Positions 1-5,810 of a stretch of DNA of 8,458 bases are shown in pieces. Position 1 is the first letter of the stretch, and every line of letters begins with the position of its first letter. Source of the DNA: Bacillota bacterium. GTDB taxonomy: Bacteria; Bacillota; Clostridia; Christensenellales; SZUA-584. The stretch covers positions 1 to 8,458 of the forward strand of contig JAEZIW010000165.1 of NCBI GenBank assembly GCA_023436525.1. Reading direction: 5' to 3'. The position numbers were made by a program, and so were the translations under genes. The notes beneath the pieces were generated by a model. It was not told the origin of the DNA, searched no databases, and saw only the letters and a program-made list of their open reading frames with translations.

Positions 1-634
1 GGTCATCAAGCTCTATCTGCAAAAGGAAGATTTCAAGGTGACACTGGCTTACGACGGGCAGGCGGGTATCGACGCTTTTGAACGCAGCACACCCGCGCTT
101 GTGGTGCTCGACATTATGATGCCGCGCAAAGACGGCTGGGAAGTTTTAAAGGCGATTCGAAAATCCAGCACGGTACCGGTCATCATGCTCACCGCCAAGG
201 GGGAGACGTTCGATAAGGTTCTGGGCCTCGAGCTCGGCGCGGATGATTATATCGTCAAGCCGTTCGACCCCAAAGAGTTTATCGCGCGCGTCAAGGCGGT
301 GACAAGGCGTGCGGGTATGCAGGAGGAAGAAAACAAACAGATCACGTACGAAGGCCTTGTGATCGATATATCCAACTATACCGTGAACTATAAGGGCGCG
401 GTAGTGGAAATGCCGCCCAAGGAAATCGAGCTGCTGTTTTTCCTCGCCTCGCACCCGAACAAGGTGTACACGCGCGAGCAGCTGCTGCAGCAGGTGTGGG
501 ATTTTGAGTTCTTCGGCGATTCGCGCACGGTCGACGTGCATATCAAACGTCTGCGCAAAAAGCTCTATGATCAGGGCGAAAACTGGGAAATCAAGACGGT
601 CTGGGGCGTCGGCTATAAGTTTGAGGTCAGATAA
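1..634 (+). CDS. OmpR/PhoB-family response regulator, 5' end missing
   Basis: DNA-binding half of a two-component system. The reading frame is open from base 2, giving 210 visible codons; the family is about 225-235 residues, so some 18-20 residues, including the acidic pair of the receiver, lie off the left edge. The GTG at 38 is internal, not a start. The receiver domain shows the phospho-acceptor Asp in LDIMMPRKDGW (codon 110-112), the switch Thr in MLTAKG and the conserved Lys in VKPFDP. The C-terminal winged helix runs from about base 340 to the end, with PPKEIELLFFLASHP, the recognition-helix segment SRTVDVHIKRLRKKL and the terminal hairpin VWGVGYKFEV. Its stop TAA shares one base with the kinase start (TAATG), so the two are translationally coupled. 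It resembles the CssR/ResD/WalR group but the exact subfamily cannot be settled by eye. The probable target is its kinase partner's downstream gene, the HtrA protease (inference from context and the operator-like repeats at 2075-2101). Confidence 0.95.
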   Translation, partial: VIKLYLQKEDFKVTLAYDGQAGIDAFERSTPALVVLDIMMPRKDGWEVLKAIRKSSTVPVIMLTAKGETFDKVLGLELGADDYIVKPFDPKEFIARVKAVTRRAGMQEEENKQITYEGLVIDISNYTVNYKGAVVEMPPKEIELLFFLASHPNKVYTREQLLQQVWDFEFFGDSRTVDVHIKRLRKKLYDQGENWEIKTVWGVGYKFEVR

Positions 635-2070
635 TGTCTAAATCATTGTTTGGCCGCATGCTTGTTGTTTATCTGCTGATTATATTCATCGCGTTTGCGC
701 TGCTTGGGGGCATCTTTTTTGAGACGCTGAAAAGCCAGTTTTTTAATTCGCAGATGGACGTGATGGAATACAATGCGCAAATCATTAACGACTGGTACAC
801 GAAATTATATTACAACGAAATCACAATAGAGGAGTTTGAAAAACAACTGCAGGATAAGGCTGCCGCCGATCATACGGTGATATGGCTGCTGGATCCGTTC
901 GGCGGTTTTTATTACGTTGCCGACCCGCAAGGGCAGAGCACCATTAACGTAACGAATTCCGAGACCTTCAACTATTCATCGAACGCCATGCAAGATACAA
1001 TTATCAGGTATACGCCAAAGGTAACCGGTTCCTTTAAAGATGCGGTTATGACGGTGGAAATTCCCTTGAAGATTGGCGACACCATCATTGGGGCCATCGT
1101 GACGCATAAAGCGGTTAAGGATGTCGGCAGCGGCATTAATGCGCTTTTCATGCAGGTTTTTGTCCCGTTGCTCATTTCCGTGGCGTTTGCGGCGATACTT
1201 GTGTTTGTTCTGTCAAGGTATATCGTTCGCCCCATCAGGGATATTTCATACGCGGCGGGCGAGCTTTCCCGCGGGAACTTTGACTGGCGCGTTAAGCCCA
1301 AAACGCAGGACGAAATCGGCGAGCTGGCGGAATCGTTCAACAAAATGGCGGAGGAACTAAAAATTCAGGACAGCCTGCGCAATTCGTTTGTGGCCAACGT
1401 TTCTCATGAGCTAAGAACGCCGCTGGCCTCGGTGCAGGGCTTTATTCAGGGCATGCTGGATCGTGCCATTGAGGAAGAGGATCGGGACAAATACCTGCAG
1501 ATTGTGCTGGGTGAAACAAAGCGCATGAATGCGCTAATCACCGATTTGCTGAGCCTCGCAAAAATTGAATCCGGCAAGTTCCCGATTGAATACAGCGAGT
1601 TTGATATCTGTGAGCTGATTCGGCGCAGTGTGTTAACCTTTGAGCAGCGCATTGAAGAAAAACAGATCGAGGTGAACATTCAGCTGGGCGAAAGCAAGCT
1701 TTTCGTCTGGGCAGATGAAGACCGTATTTCACAGGTGATCACCAACCTGATAGACAACGCCGTTAAATTCACGCCGCCCGGCGGGGAACTGAAGGTTTGG
1801 ACGCAAGTGGCCGGCAATAAGGTGTTTGTTAGCATTGCGGATACCGGCGAAGGCATACCGGTGGAAGATCAGCCGTATGTGTTTGAACGCTTCTTCAAGG
1901 TGGATAAGTCGCACAGCCAAAGCAAGCCGGGTACAGGCATCGGCCTTTCTATCGTCAAGCGGATCATCTCTCAGCATGGGGAAAAGATCACGCTGCAATC
2001 GGTGCCGGGCAAGGGAACAACGTTTACGTTCTCGCTGACACGGACCTTTGAAGGCAGGGAAATAAAGTAA
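634..2070 (+). CDS. Membrane sensor histidine kinase
   Basis: Sensor partner of the upstream response regulator; 478 residues, a usual length. Membrane segments lie at about residues 8-30 and 170-195, enclosing an extracellular sensor domain of some 140 residues that I cannot assign to a named ligand-binding family. A HAMP linker follows (about 196-248, with the VRPIRDI entry). The HisKA domain has the phospho-acceptor His258 in NVSHELRTPL. The HATPase domain shows the N box around Asn371/Asn375 (ITNLIDNAVKF), the G1 box DTGEGIP (Asp403), the F box FERFFKVD and the G2 box GTGIGLS (433-439), so all catalytic motifs are present. The ATG overlaps the previous stop by one base; GAGG at 623-626 within the regulator gene is the ribosome binding site, 7 bases before the ATG. 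The protease gene beside it suggests it senses envelope or secretion stress, as CssS does, but the sensor domain itself does not prove this. Confidence 0.96.
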   Translation: MSKSLFGRMLVVYLLIIFIAFALLGGIFFETLKSQFFNSQMDVMEYNAQIINDWYTKLYYNEITIEEFEKQLQDKAAADHTVIWLLDPFGGFYYVADPQGQSTINVTNSETFNYSSNAMQDTIIRYTPKVTGSFKDAVMTVEIPLKIGDTIIGAIVTHKAVKDVGSGINALFMQVFVPLLISVAFAAILVFVLSRYIVRPIRDISYAAGELSRGNFDWRVKPKTQDEIGELAESFNKMAEELKIQDSLRNSFVANVSHELRTPLASVQGFIQGMLDRAIEEEDRDKYLQIVLGETKRMNALITDLLSLAKIESGKFPIEYSEFDICELIRRSVLTFEQRIEEKQIEVNIQLGESKLFVWADEDRISQVITNLIDNAVKFTPPGGELKVWTQVAGNKVFVSIADTGEGIPVEDQPYVFERFFKVDKSHSQSKPGTGIGLSIVKRIISQHGEKITLQSVPGKGTTFTFSLTRTFEGREIK

Positions 2071-2074
2071 CGTA

Positions 2075-2101
2075 TTGTTCACCGCTTGTTTGCACTTTGT
2101 T
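2075..2101 (+). promoter_or_regulatory. Candidate response-regulator operator: three TTGTT repeats at 11-base period
   Basis: TTGTT occurs at 2075-2079, 2086-2090 and 2097-2101, each separated by 6 other bases, so the start points are exactly 11 bases apart. OmpR/PhoB-family regulators typically bind head-to-tail as dimers on direct repeats with about 11-base spacing (pho boxes, WalR and PhoP sites). The last repeat ends 14 bases before the -10 box, in the place of a -35 element, as in PhoB-activated promoters. That the regulator encoded at the left edge binds here is an inference. Confidence 0.55.
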
Positions 2102-2113
2102 AAAAAAGCGGTG
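2080..2113. repeat. 8-base inverted repeat across the htrA promoter
   Basis: CACCGCTT at 2080-2087 is perfectly complementary to AAGCGGTG at 2106-2113, with an 18-base loop. It overlaps the TTGTT repeats and ends 2 bases before the -10 box. No T-run follows (the next bases are TATATAATAA), so it is a poor terminator for the kinase gene. It could be a second operator or a weak hairpin. Confidence 0.5.
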
Positions 2114-2121
2114 TATATAAT
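2090..2121 (+). promoter_or_regulatory. Promoter of the HtrA-type protease gene
   Basis: A perfect -10 box TATAAT lies at 2116-2121. The best -35-like word, TTGCAC at 2090-2095, is 20 bases away from it, which is too long, or 18 bases from the overlapping TATATA at 2114-2119. A good -10 with a poorly placed -35 fits a promoter needing an activator. Transcription would start near 2128 and give a leader of about 34 bases carrying AGGAGG at 2148-2153, 8 bases before the ATG. Confidence 0.6.
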
Positions 2122-2161
2122 AACATCCATACAGCAATAATGTTCCTAGGAGGTTATCAAA

Positions 2162-3544
2162 ATGAATGATGAATCAAAACCCCAGGGCGGTGAAGAGACC
2201 CCCCAGGGCTGGGATGATGAGAAACGCGGTTTTGAGCAGCCGCCTGCACAAACAGGATACGGGTATTACGGACAGCCGAATCAAAACTGGGGACAGACTT
2301 GGCAGCAGCCCGTTTACACGGGAGCGCCTGTCAACAAGCCGGTCAAACCTAAGAAGTCAAAGGGAGCTCTGATTGCTCTGTTTATCGTTTTATGTTTGGT
2401 TGGTGGTGTGGCTGCGGGCACCTTCCTCGTTGCGCCGAACATGGGCAATATCATCGGGGGAAAGCCGGGCGGCCTTGCCATGCTGCCGCAGCAGAGTGAA
2501 CCCGCTTTGCCCTCGGAAGGCAGCGCAGATACGGCTGAGGCGCCGCAGATCGGCGGTGCTGCTCCTGATATCGACCCAACAACAACGAGCCCGATTGTGC
2601 AGATTGCCAAGGAAGTGAGCCCGTCCATTGTGGGCATTGCGGTCAGTGTCAATCAGCCCATGCTGGGAAAGCAGGGTGCAACGCAGGAGCAAAGCGGCTA
2701 CGGCACAGGCATCATCGTGACACAGGACGGCTATATCGCCACGAACAACCATGTGGTGGAGGGGGGCGATTCCGTGAAGGTGATGCTGCACGACGGCAAA
2801 GAATATGCGGCCACCGTTGTCGGCAGAGACAAGACGACGGATCTTGCGGTGATCAAAATTGAAGCGAGCGGGCTGACTCCCGCGGCGCTTGGCGACTCGG
2901 ATAAGCTGGAAGTGGGCGAGGCAGTGGTAGCCATCGGCAATCCGCTGGGTGAAACGCTCGCGGGCAGTGTGACCTCGGGCATCGTGAGCGCACTCAAACG
3001 CAACATATCCACCAGCGGATACAGTCAGGAATACGTTCAGACCGATGCGGCCATTAACCCGGGCAACAGCGGCGGCGCGCTTGTTAACATGAAGGGCCAA
3101 GTCATCGGCATCAACACGCTCAAAACGTATATGGCGGGATATGATGATTACGGTGTACCGATCGGCACGGAGGGTATCGGGTTTGCGATTCCGATTAACC
3201 ACGCAAAACCGATCATTGAGCAGCTGATTTCCAGCGGCAGCGTTCAGCGTCCCGGCATCGGTATTTCCTGCTTCGTTGACGAAACCAATCAAATGAACCC
3301 GGCCGGTTCGCCCGCCGGGGTAACGGTGGCGAATGTGACGGAGAACGGCCCGGCTGCCAAAGCAGGCCTTCAGGCCGGCGATATCATCACCGCGATTGAC
3401 GGCACGGCGGTGGATTCGGTGGAAGCGCTGACAACGCTGCTGAAGAGTCACGCCATCAATGAAAAAACGGTTCTGACCGTGTGGCGCGGCGGAGAGGAAT
3501 ACAAGGCTGAAGTCACCGTCGGTGATCTTAACAATATGGAATAA
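2162..3544 (+). CDS. htrA: Membrane-anchored HtrA/DegP-type serine protease
   Basis: Trypsin-like protease of the HtrA (DegP/DegQ) family, which degrades or refolds misfolded exported proteins outside the membrane. It has 460 residues. Residues 1-66 are a Gly/Gln/Pro/Tyr-rich cytoplasmic tail ending in Lys residues (KPKKSKG). One membrane helix spans about 68-90, then comes a low-complexity linker to about 140. The protease domain carries the triad His197 (ATNNHVVEGG), Asp227 (TTDLAVIKI) and Ser303 (NPGNSGGAL). One PDZ domain follows at about 365-455 (GPAAKAGLQAGDIITAIDG). This one-helix, one-PDZ layout is the standard Firmicute HtrA form. The ATG is fixed by AGGAGG 8 bases upstream. The gene has its own promoter after the two-component genes, suggesting that it is their target, and it ends at a strong terminator. 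The tail length and linker differ widely between species, so the exact orthologue (HtrA, HtrB or HtrC type) is not assigned. Confidence 0.96.
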   Translation: MNDESKPQGGEETPQGWDDEKRGFEQPPAQTGYGYYGQPNQNWGQTWQQPVYTGAPVNKPVKPKKSKGALIALFIVLCLVGGVAAGTFLVAPNMGNIIGGKPGGLAMLPQQSEPALPSEGSADTAEAPQIGGAAPDIDPTTTSPIVQIAKEVSPSIVGIAVSVNQPMLGKQGATQEQSGYGTGIIVTQDGYIATNNHVVEGGDSVKVMLHDGKEYAATVVGRDKTTDLAVIKIEASGLTPAALGDSDKLEVGEAVVAIGNPLGETLAGSVTSGIVSALKRNISTSGYSQEYVQTDAAINPGNSGGALVNMKGQVIGINTLKTYMAGYDDYGVPIGTEGIGFAIPINHAKPIIEQLISSGSVQRPGIGISCFVDETNQMNPAGSPAGVTVANVTENGPAAKAGLQAGDIITAIDGTAVDSVEALTTLLKSHAINEKTVLTVWRGGEEYKAEVTVGDLNNME

Positions 3545-3563
3545 ACCACACAATGCTAACAAA

Positions 3564-3599
3564 AAAGCAGTCGGTGCAAATTTGCCGGCTGCTTTCTTT
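3564..3599. terminator. Bidirectional intrinsic terminator after htrA
   Basis: An 11-pair stem joins 3564-3574 (AAAGCAGTCGG) to 3585-3595 (CCGGCTGCTTT) with one G-T wobble and a 10-base loop. On the + strand it is followed by TTTCTTT, ending htrA. On the - strand the stem is followed by a run of six T (the A-run at 3561-3566) and so would end the small convergent gene at 3652-3777. Good terminators on both strands suit a gene meeting htrA head-on. Confidence 0.85.
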
Positions 3600-3651
3600 G
3601 TCCCCGTTTTTTGTGCTTTTTTGGGGCCGGAGCGTCAGATAATACGGCGCG

Positions 3652-3777
3652 TTACAGATCCGTGTTATTGCTTTGGCAGCTTTCGCATTCGTCGCGCTTC
3701 ACCGATTTGTTTTCGCTGTTCATGATGTCATTTGTGCTTTGGGTCATTCGCATTTTTCGCGCTTTTCTGTTTTTCAT
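3652..3777 (-). CDS. Small 41-residue CxxC protein, function unknown
   Basis: Short gene read from the complement: ATG at 3777-3775, stop TAA at 3654-3652. The protein begins MKNRKARKMRMTQ, so its N-terminus is strongly basic; it has a polar Asn/Ser-rich middle and ends with a Cys-Glu-Ser-Cys pair (Cys31, Cys34) before QSNNTDL. The main support is translational: a near-perfect GGAGGTGA (complement of 3783-3790) sits 5 bases before the ATG. A perfect TATAAT lies just upstream (complement of 3795-3800), and the next element downstream is a terminator working on this strand. There is no membrane segment or signal peptide. The CxxC pair could bind a metal or form a disulfide, but a single pair in so short a peptide gives no fold assignment. 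Short basic, Asn/Ser-rich peptides of this sort are common in Clostridia; I recognise no named family. No homology search was possible, so coding status rests on the signals around it. Confidence 0.6.
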   Translation of the reverse strand: MKNRKARKMRMTQSTNDIMNSENKSVKRDECESCQSNNTDL

Positions 3778-3782
3778 TACCG

Positions 3783-3800
3783 TCACCTCCGCTCATTATA
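3783..3800 (-). promoter_or_regulatory. -10 box and ribosome binding site of the small CxxC gene
   Basis: On the complement, TATAAT (3800-3795) is followed within a few bases by GGAGGTGA (3790-3783) and the ATG at 3777. The transcript would start close to the ribosome binding site, giving a very short leader. The bases 17-18 upstream of the -10 (TAGCGG/ATAGCG) do not match a -35 box, so an activator or alternative sigma factor is possible. Confidence 0.5.
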
Positions 3801-3814
3801 TTGCCCCAAAGATG

Positions 3815-3862
3815 CCGCCGCTATCACATGAATGAAATTGGCTGATTGATAAAACCGCCGCT
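3815..3862. repeat. Direct repeat CCGCCGCT, 40 bases apart
   Basis: CCGCCGCT occurs at 3815-3822 and again at 3855-3862, in an otherwise AT-rich stretch. Read on the complement (AGCGGCGG), the nearer copy covers the -35 position of the small gene's promoter and the other is about four helical turns further upstream. It is short enough to be chance. Confidence 0.35.
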
Positions 3863-3887
3863 TTTACTCATTAAAAAAATCAAAACT

Positions 3888-3911
3888 AGCGAGAAAAACT
3901 CGTTTTTTTTT
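3888..3911 (+). terminator. Weak hairpin with T-run upstream of the aroE-like gene
   Basis: AGCGAG (3888-3893) pairs with CTCGTT (3899-3904) around a loop of five A, with one G-T wobble, and the T-run continues to 3911. Shape and T-run are those of an intrinsic terminator, but the stem is short. It lies before the predicted -10 of the aroE-like gene, so it may shield that gene from upstream transcription rather than end a known gene. Confidence 0.4.
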
Positions 3912-3921
3912 AAAAGATATA

Positions 3922-3930
3922 TGTTATTAT
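3922..3930 (+). promoter_or_regulatory. Extended -10 promoter of the aroE-like gene
   Basis: TG at 3922-3923, one base, then TATTAT at 3925-3930 form an extended -10 box. No convincing -35 exists; the expected position is inside a T-run, which can still act as an upstream element. The start of transcription would be near 3937, leaving a leader of about 40 bases before the ATG at 3978. Confidence 0.45.
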
Positions 3931-3977
3931 ATTAAAAATACAAATATGACAGCACATATGAGAAACGGGTGAAACAG

Positions 3978-4814
3978 ATGCATGATTTTTTAAGCTTTTG
4001 TCTGGTCGGCGAAAATATTTCGCATTCATATTCACCGCATATTTACAATACGATTTTTGACGAAATTAAATCAAACGCCGTCTATTTTCCTTTCCCCGTT
4101 CCGGATAAAAACAAGTTTTTATCCGCGCTGCCGATACTGCGTGCCGAGTTTGCCGGGTTTAACACAACCGCACCATATCGGCTTGATATCATGCCGCATC
4201 TGGATAAAATCGATTTATCAGCCAAAAAGGCGGGTACGGCCAACACGATAGCGGTGCGCGGCGAGCAGCTTATCGGCTACAATACGGAGATTGACGGTTT
4301 CATGAGAAGCCTGATCGGTTTTGCGGGTGATCTGCACGATAAGGATGTGCTGATCATTGGGGCGGGCGGCGTTGCGCGCGCGGTTGCCAGTGTGTTGCTG
4401 GATAAAGGCGCTTTTTTAACGCTGCTGTCGCGCAGCGAGGTGCACGCGGCAGAACTGATGGAAAGCCTGAAAAAGAGATATCACAGAAACAGGATCAAGA
4501 CCGTAAAAGGCTTGTCTGACGATGATGAATTTTATGCTGCATTCAACACCGCCAGAGTGGATATTGCGGGCAGCGCTTCCGAGGTATCCATCCATCCGCA
4601 TACTTACGAAAGCTTCAAGCTGGCTTACGATACGTCGTATGTGCCGACGGAATTCTTGAAAAAGGCGCAGAGCTTCGGTGCCAAAACAAAGAACGGCCTT
4701 GATATGCTTTTCTTTCAGGCCGTCATGTCGGTGAATATTTGGCTCGGGCAGGGCATGGAGCGCAGCGCCATTGAAAACGCTCACCGCAAAGTGATGGCAT
4801 ACTATCCGCAATAG
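3978..4814 (+). CDS. AroE-like shikimate dehydrogenase family protein with altered catalytic pair
   Basis: Two-domain protein of the shikimate dehydrogenase family (278 residues, usual length). AroE reduces 3-dehydroshikimate to shikimate with NADPH in aromatic amino-acid synthesis. Substrate-side motifs present are ISHSYSP (Ser17, Ser19), GFNTTAPYR (Thr64), GTANT (Asn89) and GLDMLFFQ (Gln247). The nucleotide domain starts at about 120 with GAGGVARA, and SRS (151-153) stands where NADP-specific members have NRT. Two changes stand out. The catalytic Lys of the family motif N-V-T-x-P-x-K is Arg68 (CGG at 4179-4181), and the partner Asp of the N-T-D motif is Glu104 (GAG at 4287-4289). Both are conservative and the frame is intact, so it is not a decayed gene, but its reaction may be slow, altered or different. 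The ATG at 3978 is preferred over the GTG at 3969, because GGGTG (3967-3971) then works as a ribosome binding site. No other shikimate-pathway gene is in the window, so the symbol aroE is withheld. Confidence 0.85.
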   Translation: MHDFLSFCLVGENISHSYSPHIYNTIFDEIKSNAVYFPFPVPDKNKFLSALPILRAEFAGFNTTAPYRLDIMPHLDKIDLSAKKAGTANTIAVRGEQLIGYNTEIDGFMRSLIGFAGDLHDKDVLIIGAGGVARAVASVLLDKGAFLTLLSRSEVHAAELMESLKKRYHRNRIKTVKGLSDDDEFYAAFNTARVDIAGSASEVSIHPHTYESFKLAYDTSYVPTEFLKKAQSFGAKTKNGLDMLFFQAVMSVNIWLGQGMERSAIENAHRKVMAYYPQ

Positions 4815-4832
4815 ATTTGTCTGATGCCTTCG

Positions 4833-5750
4833 TTAATCACCAAATACGGTTTTCAAAGTATGCCCGTCCGACAGAAACAATATATCGCCGGAAATATCGG
4901 TGCGCAGAGTATCGATGCCATATTTGTCAAGAAGCTTAAGCGTTTCCTTGTGCGGATGGCCATAGTCGTTATCTTTGCCGCAGCTGATCACAGCAAAATC
5001 GGGAGAGACTGCTCTCAGGAAATCCTCTGACGTACCGGTATGAGACCCATGATGCCCCACTTTTAACACATCGGCATCAATAAAGTATCCCGCTTCCATA
5101 GCCTCTTCTTCCGCCCGTTTTTCGGCATCGCCGGTAAACAAGAACTCGGTGTCAATATAATCAACCATCAGTATAACGCTTTCGTTGTTTGCGTCTATAT
5201 CGGCGTTTTTATCCGGCGATATGATCGTGCAGGCCGCGGGCCCGAGACTGAATGTTTGACCGGCAAAGGCAATGGTCAGCGGTATGCCGCGTTCTTGAAT
5301 TGCGGCTTTTAATTCGCGGTATGTTTTTGAATCGCTTGTCATATCCGGCATGTATACGCTGCCGACTTCGTAATTCTCTATAATTTGCTTCATGCCGCCG
5401 ATATGGTCGGCATGAGGGTGCGTGGCAACCAGCACATCAATTTGTGTGATGCCGCGCTCATCAAGCTCTTCTTTAATGGCGGCAGCATCCTTTTGCTCGC
5501 CCGCATCAATCAGCATCACATCGTCTGAGCCGAATGCAATTAAAATACTGTCTGCTTGCCCCACATCAATAACCATAACGCTCATTTCTGCACCGGCAGC
5601 TTCATTCGATGCAGCAGGGGCTTGAGCGGTGTCCGACGCGTCGGCGAAAAAAGCTATATACAGAGCAAAACAAACCGCCAAAATGACGGTCAGTATAAAC
5701 AGCATCCGATTAAGCTGACGGTTCCTGGAGACTGCGCGTTTTTTCGGCAA
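4833..5750 (-). CDS. Membrane-tethered ComEC-type metallo-beta-lactamase-fold hydrolase
   Basis: Stand-alone relative of the C-terminal metallo-beta-lactamase domain of ComEC/Rec2, the DNA-uptake protein. From the TTG start it has 305 residues: a basic N-terminus (PKKRAVSRNRQLNR), one membrane helix at about 16-36, a linker to about 55, then the hydrolase fold to the end. Metal ligands are visible: THPHADHIGG (His111, His113, Asp115, His116), TGDAE (Asp208), GHHGS (His233, His234) and GHPH (His265). The positive-inside rule places the catalytic domain outside the cell. These domains are predicted nucleases or phosphodiesterases, but substrates are mostly unproven. The start needs judgement. 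A GTG at 5759 opens the frame, but that GTG is itself part of GAGGTG (complement of 5757-5762), which sits 6 bases before the TTG at 5750, so TTG is the better start. Either choice keeps the same domains. No competence genes are nearby, so a role in DNA uptake is not implied. Confidence 0.9.
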   Translation of the reverse strand: MPKKRAVSRNRQLNRMLFILTVILAVCFALYIAFFADASDTAQAPAASNEAAGAEMSVMVIDVGQADSILIAFGSDDVMLIDAGEQKDAAAIKEELDERGITQIDVLVATHPHADHIGGMKQIIENYEVGSVYMPDMTSDSKTYRELKAAIQERGIPLTIAFAGQTFSLGPAACTIISPDKNADIDANNESVILMVDYIDTEFLFTGDAEKRAEEEAMEAGYFIDADVLKVGHHGSHTGTSEDFLRAVSPDFAVISCGKDNDYGHPHKETLKLLDKYGIDTLRTDISGDILFLSDGHTLKTVFGD

Positions 5751-5767
5751 AGAAAGCACCTCGTTTC

Positions 5768-5779
5768 AATGATATCATT
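5768..5779. repeat. 12-base perfect palindrome at the predicted start of the hydrolase transcript
   Basis: AATGATATCATT is its own reverse complement. The transcription start predicted from the - strand promoter (near 5774) falls in its centre, a usual position for a repressor operator. It could also be chance in AT-rich sequence. Confidence 0.4.
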
Positions 5780-5780
5780 A

Positions 5781-5810
5781 ATTCTAGCGGCCGGGAAAAG
5801 CAAATGTCAA
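5781..5810 (-). promoter_or_regulatory. Promoter of the metallo-beta-lactamase-fold gene
   Basis: Read on the complement: a perfect -35 box TTGACA (5810-5805), an 18-base spacer and TAGAAT (5786-5781), one mismatch from the -10 consensus. This gives a leader of about 24 bases before the TTG start. It is the best sigma-A-type promoter in the window by -35 match. Confidence 0.75.

Noticed and set aside
38..40. GTG as the start of the response regulator
   Set aside because: The frame is open to the window edge and residues before it (VIKLYLQKEDFK) match the first helix of receiver domains, so the gene begins outside the window.
2080..2113. Inverted repeat as an intrinsic terminator of the kinase gene
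   Set aside because: An 18-base loop and the absence of a T-run after the stem make termination unlikely; it is kept as a possible operator.
2390..3562. Long open frame of 390 codons on the complement of htrA
   Set aside because: It lies wholly opposite the protease gene, has no ribosome binding site, would start inside the terminator, and its His/Arg-rich translation has no recognisable motif; it is an antisense shadow of htrA codon use.
3611..3835. + strand open frame of 74 codons between htrA and the aroE-like gene
   Set aside because: It would start at TTG with no ribosome binding site just after the terminator, is opposite the better-supported small - strand gene, and its hydrophobic translation shows no family features.
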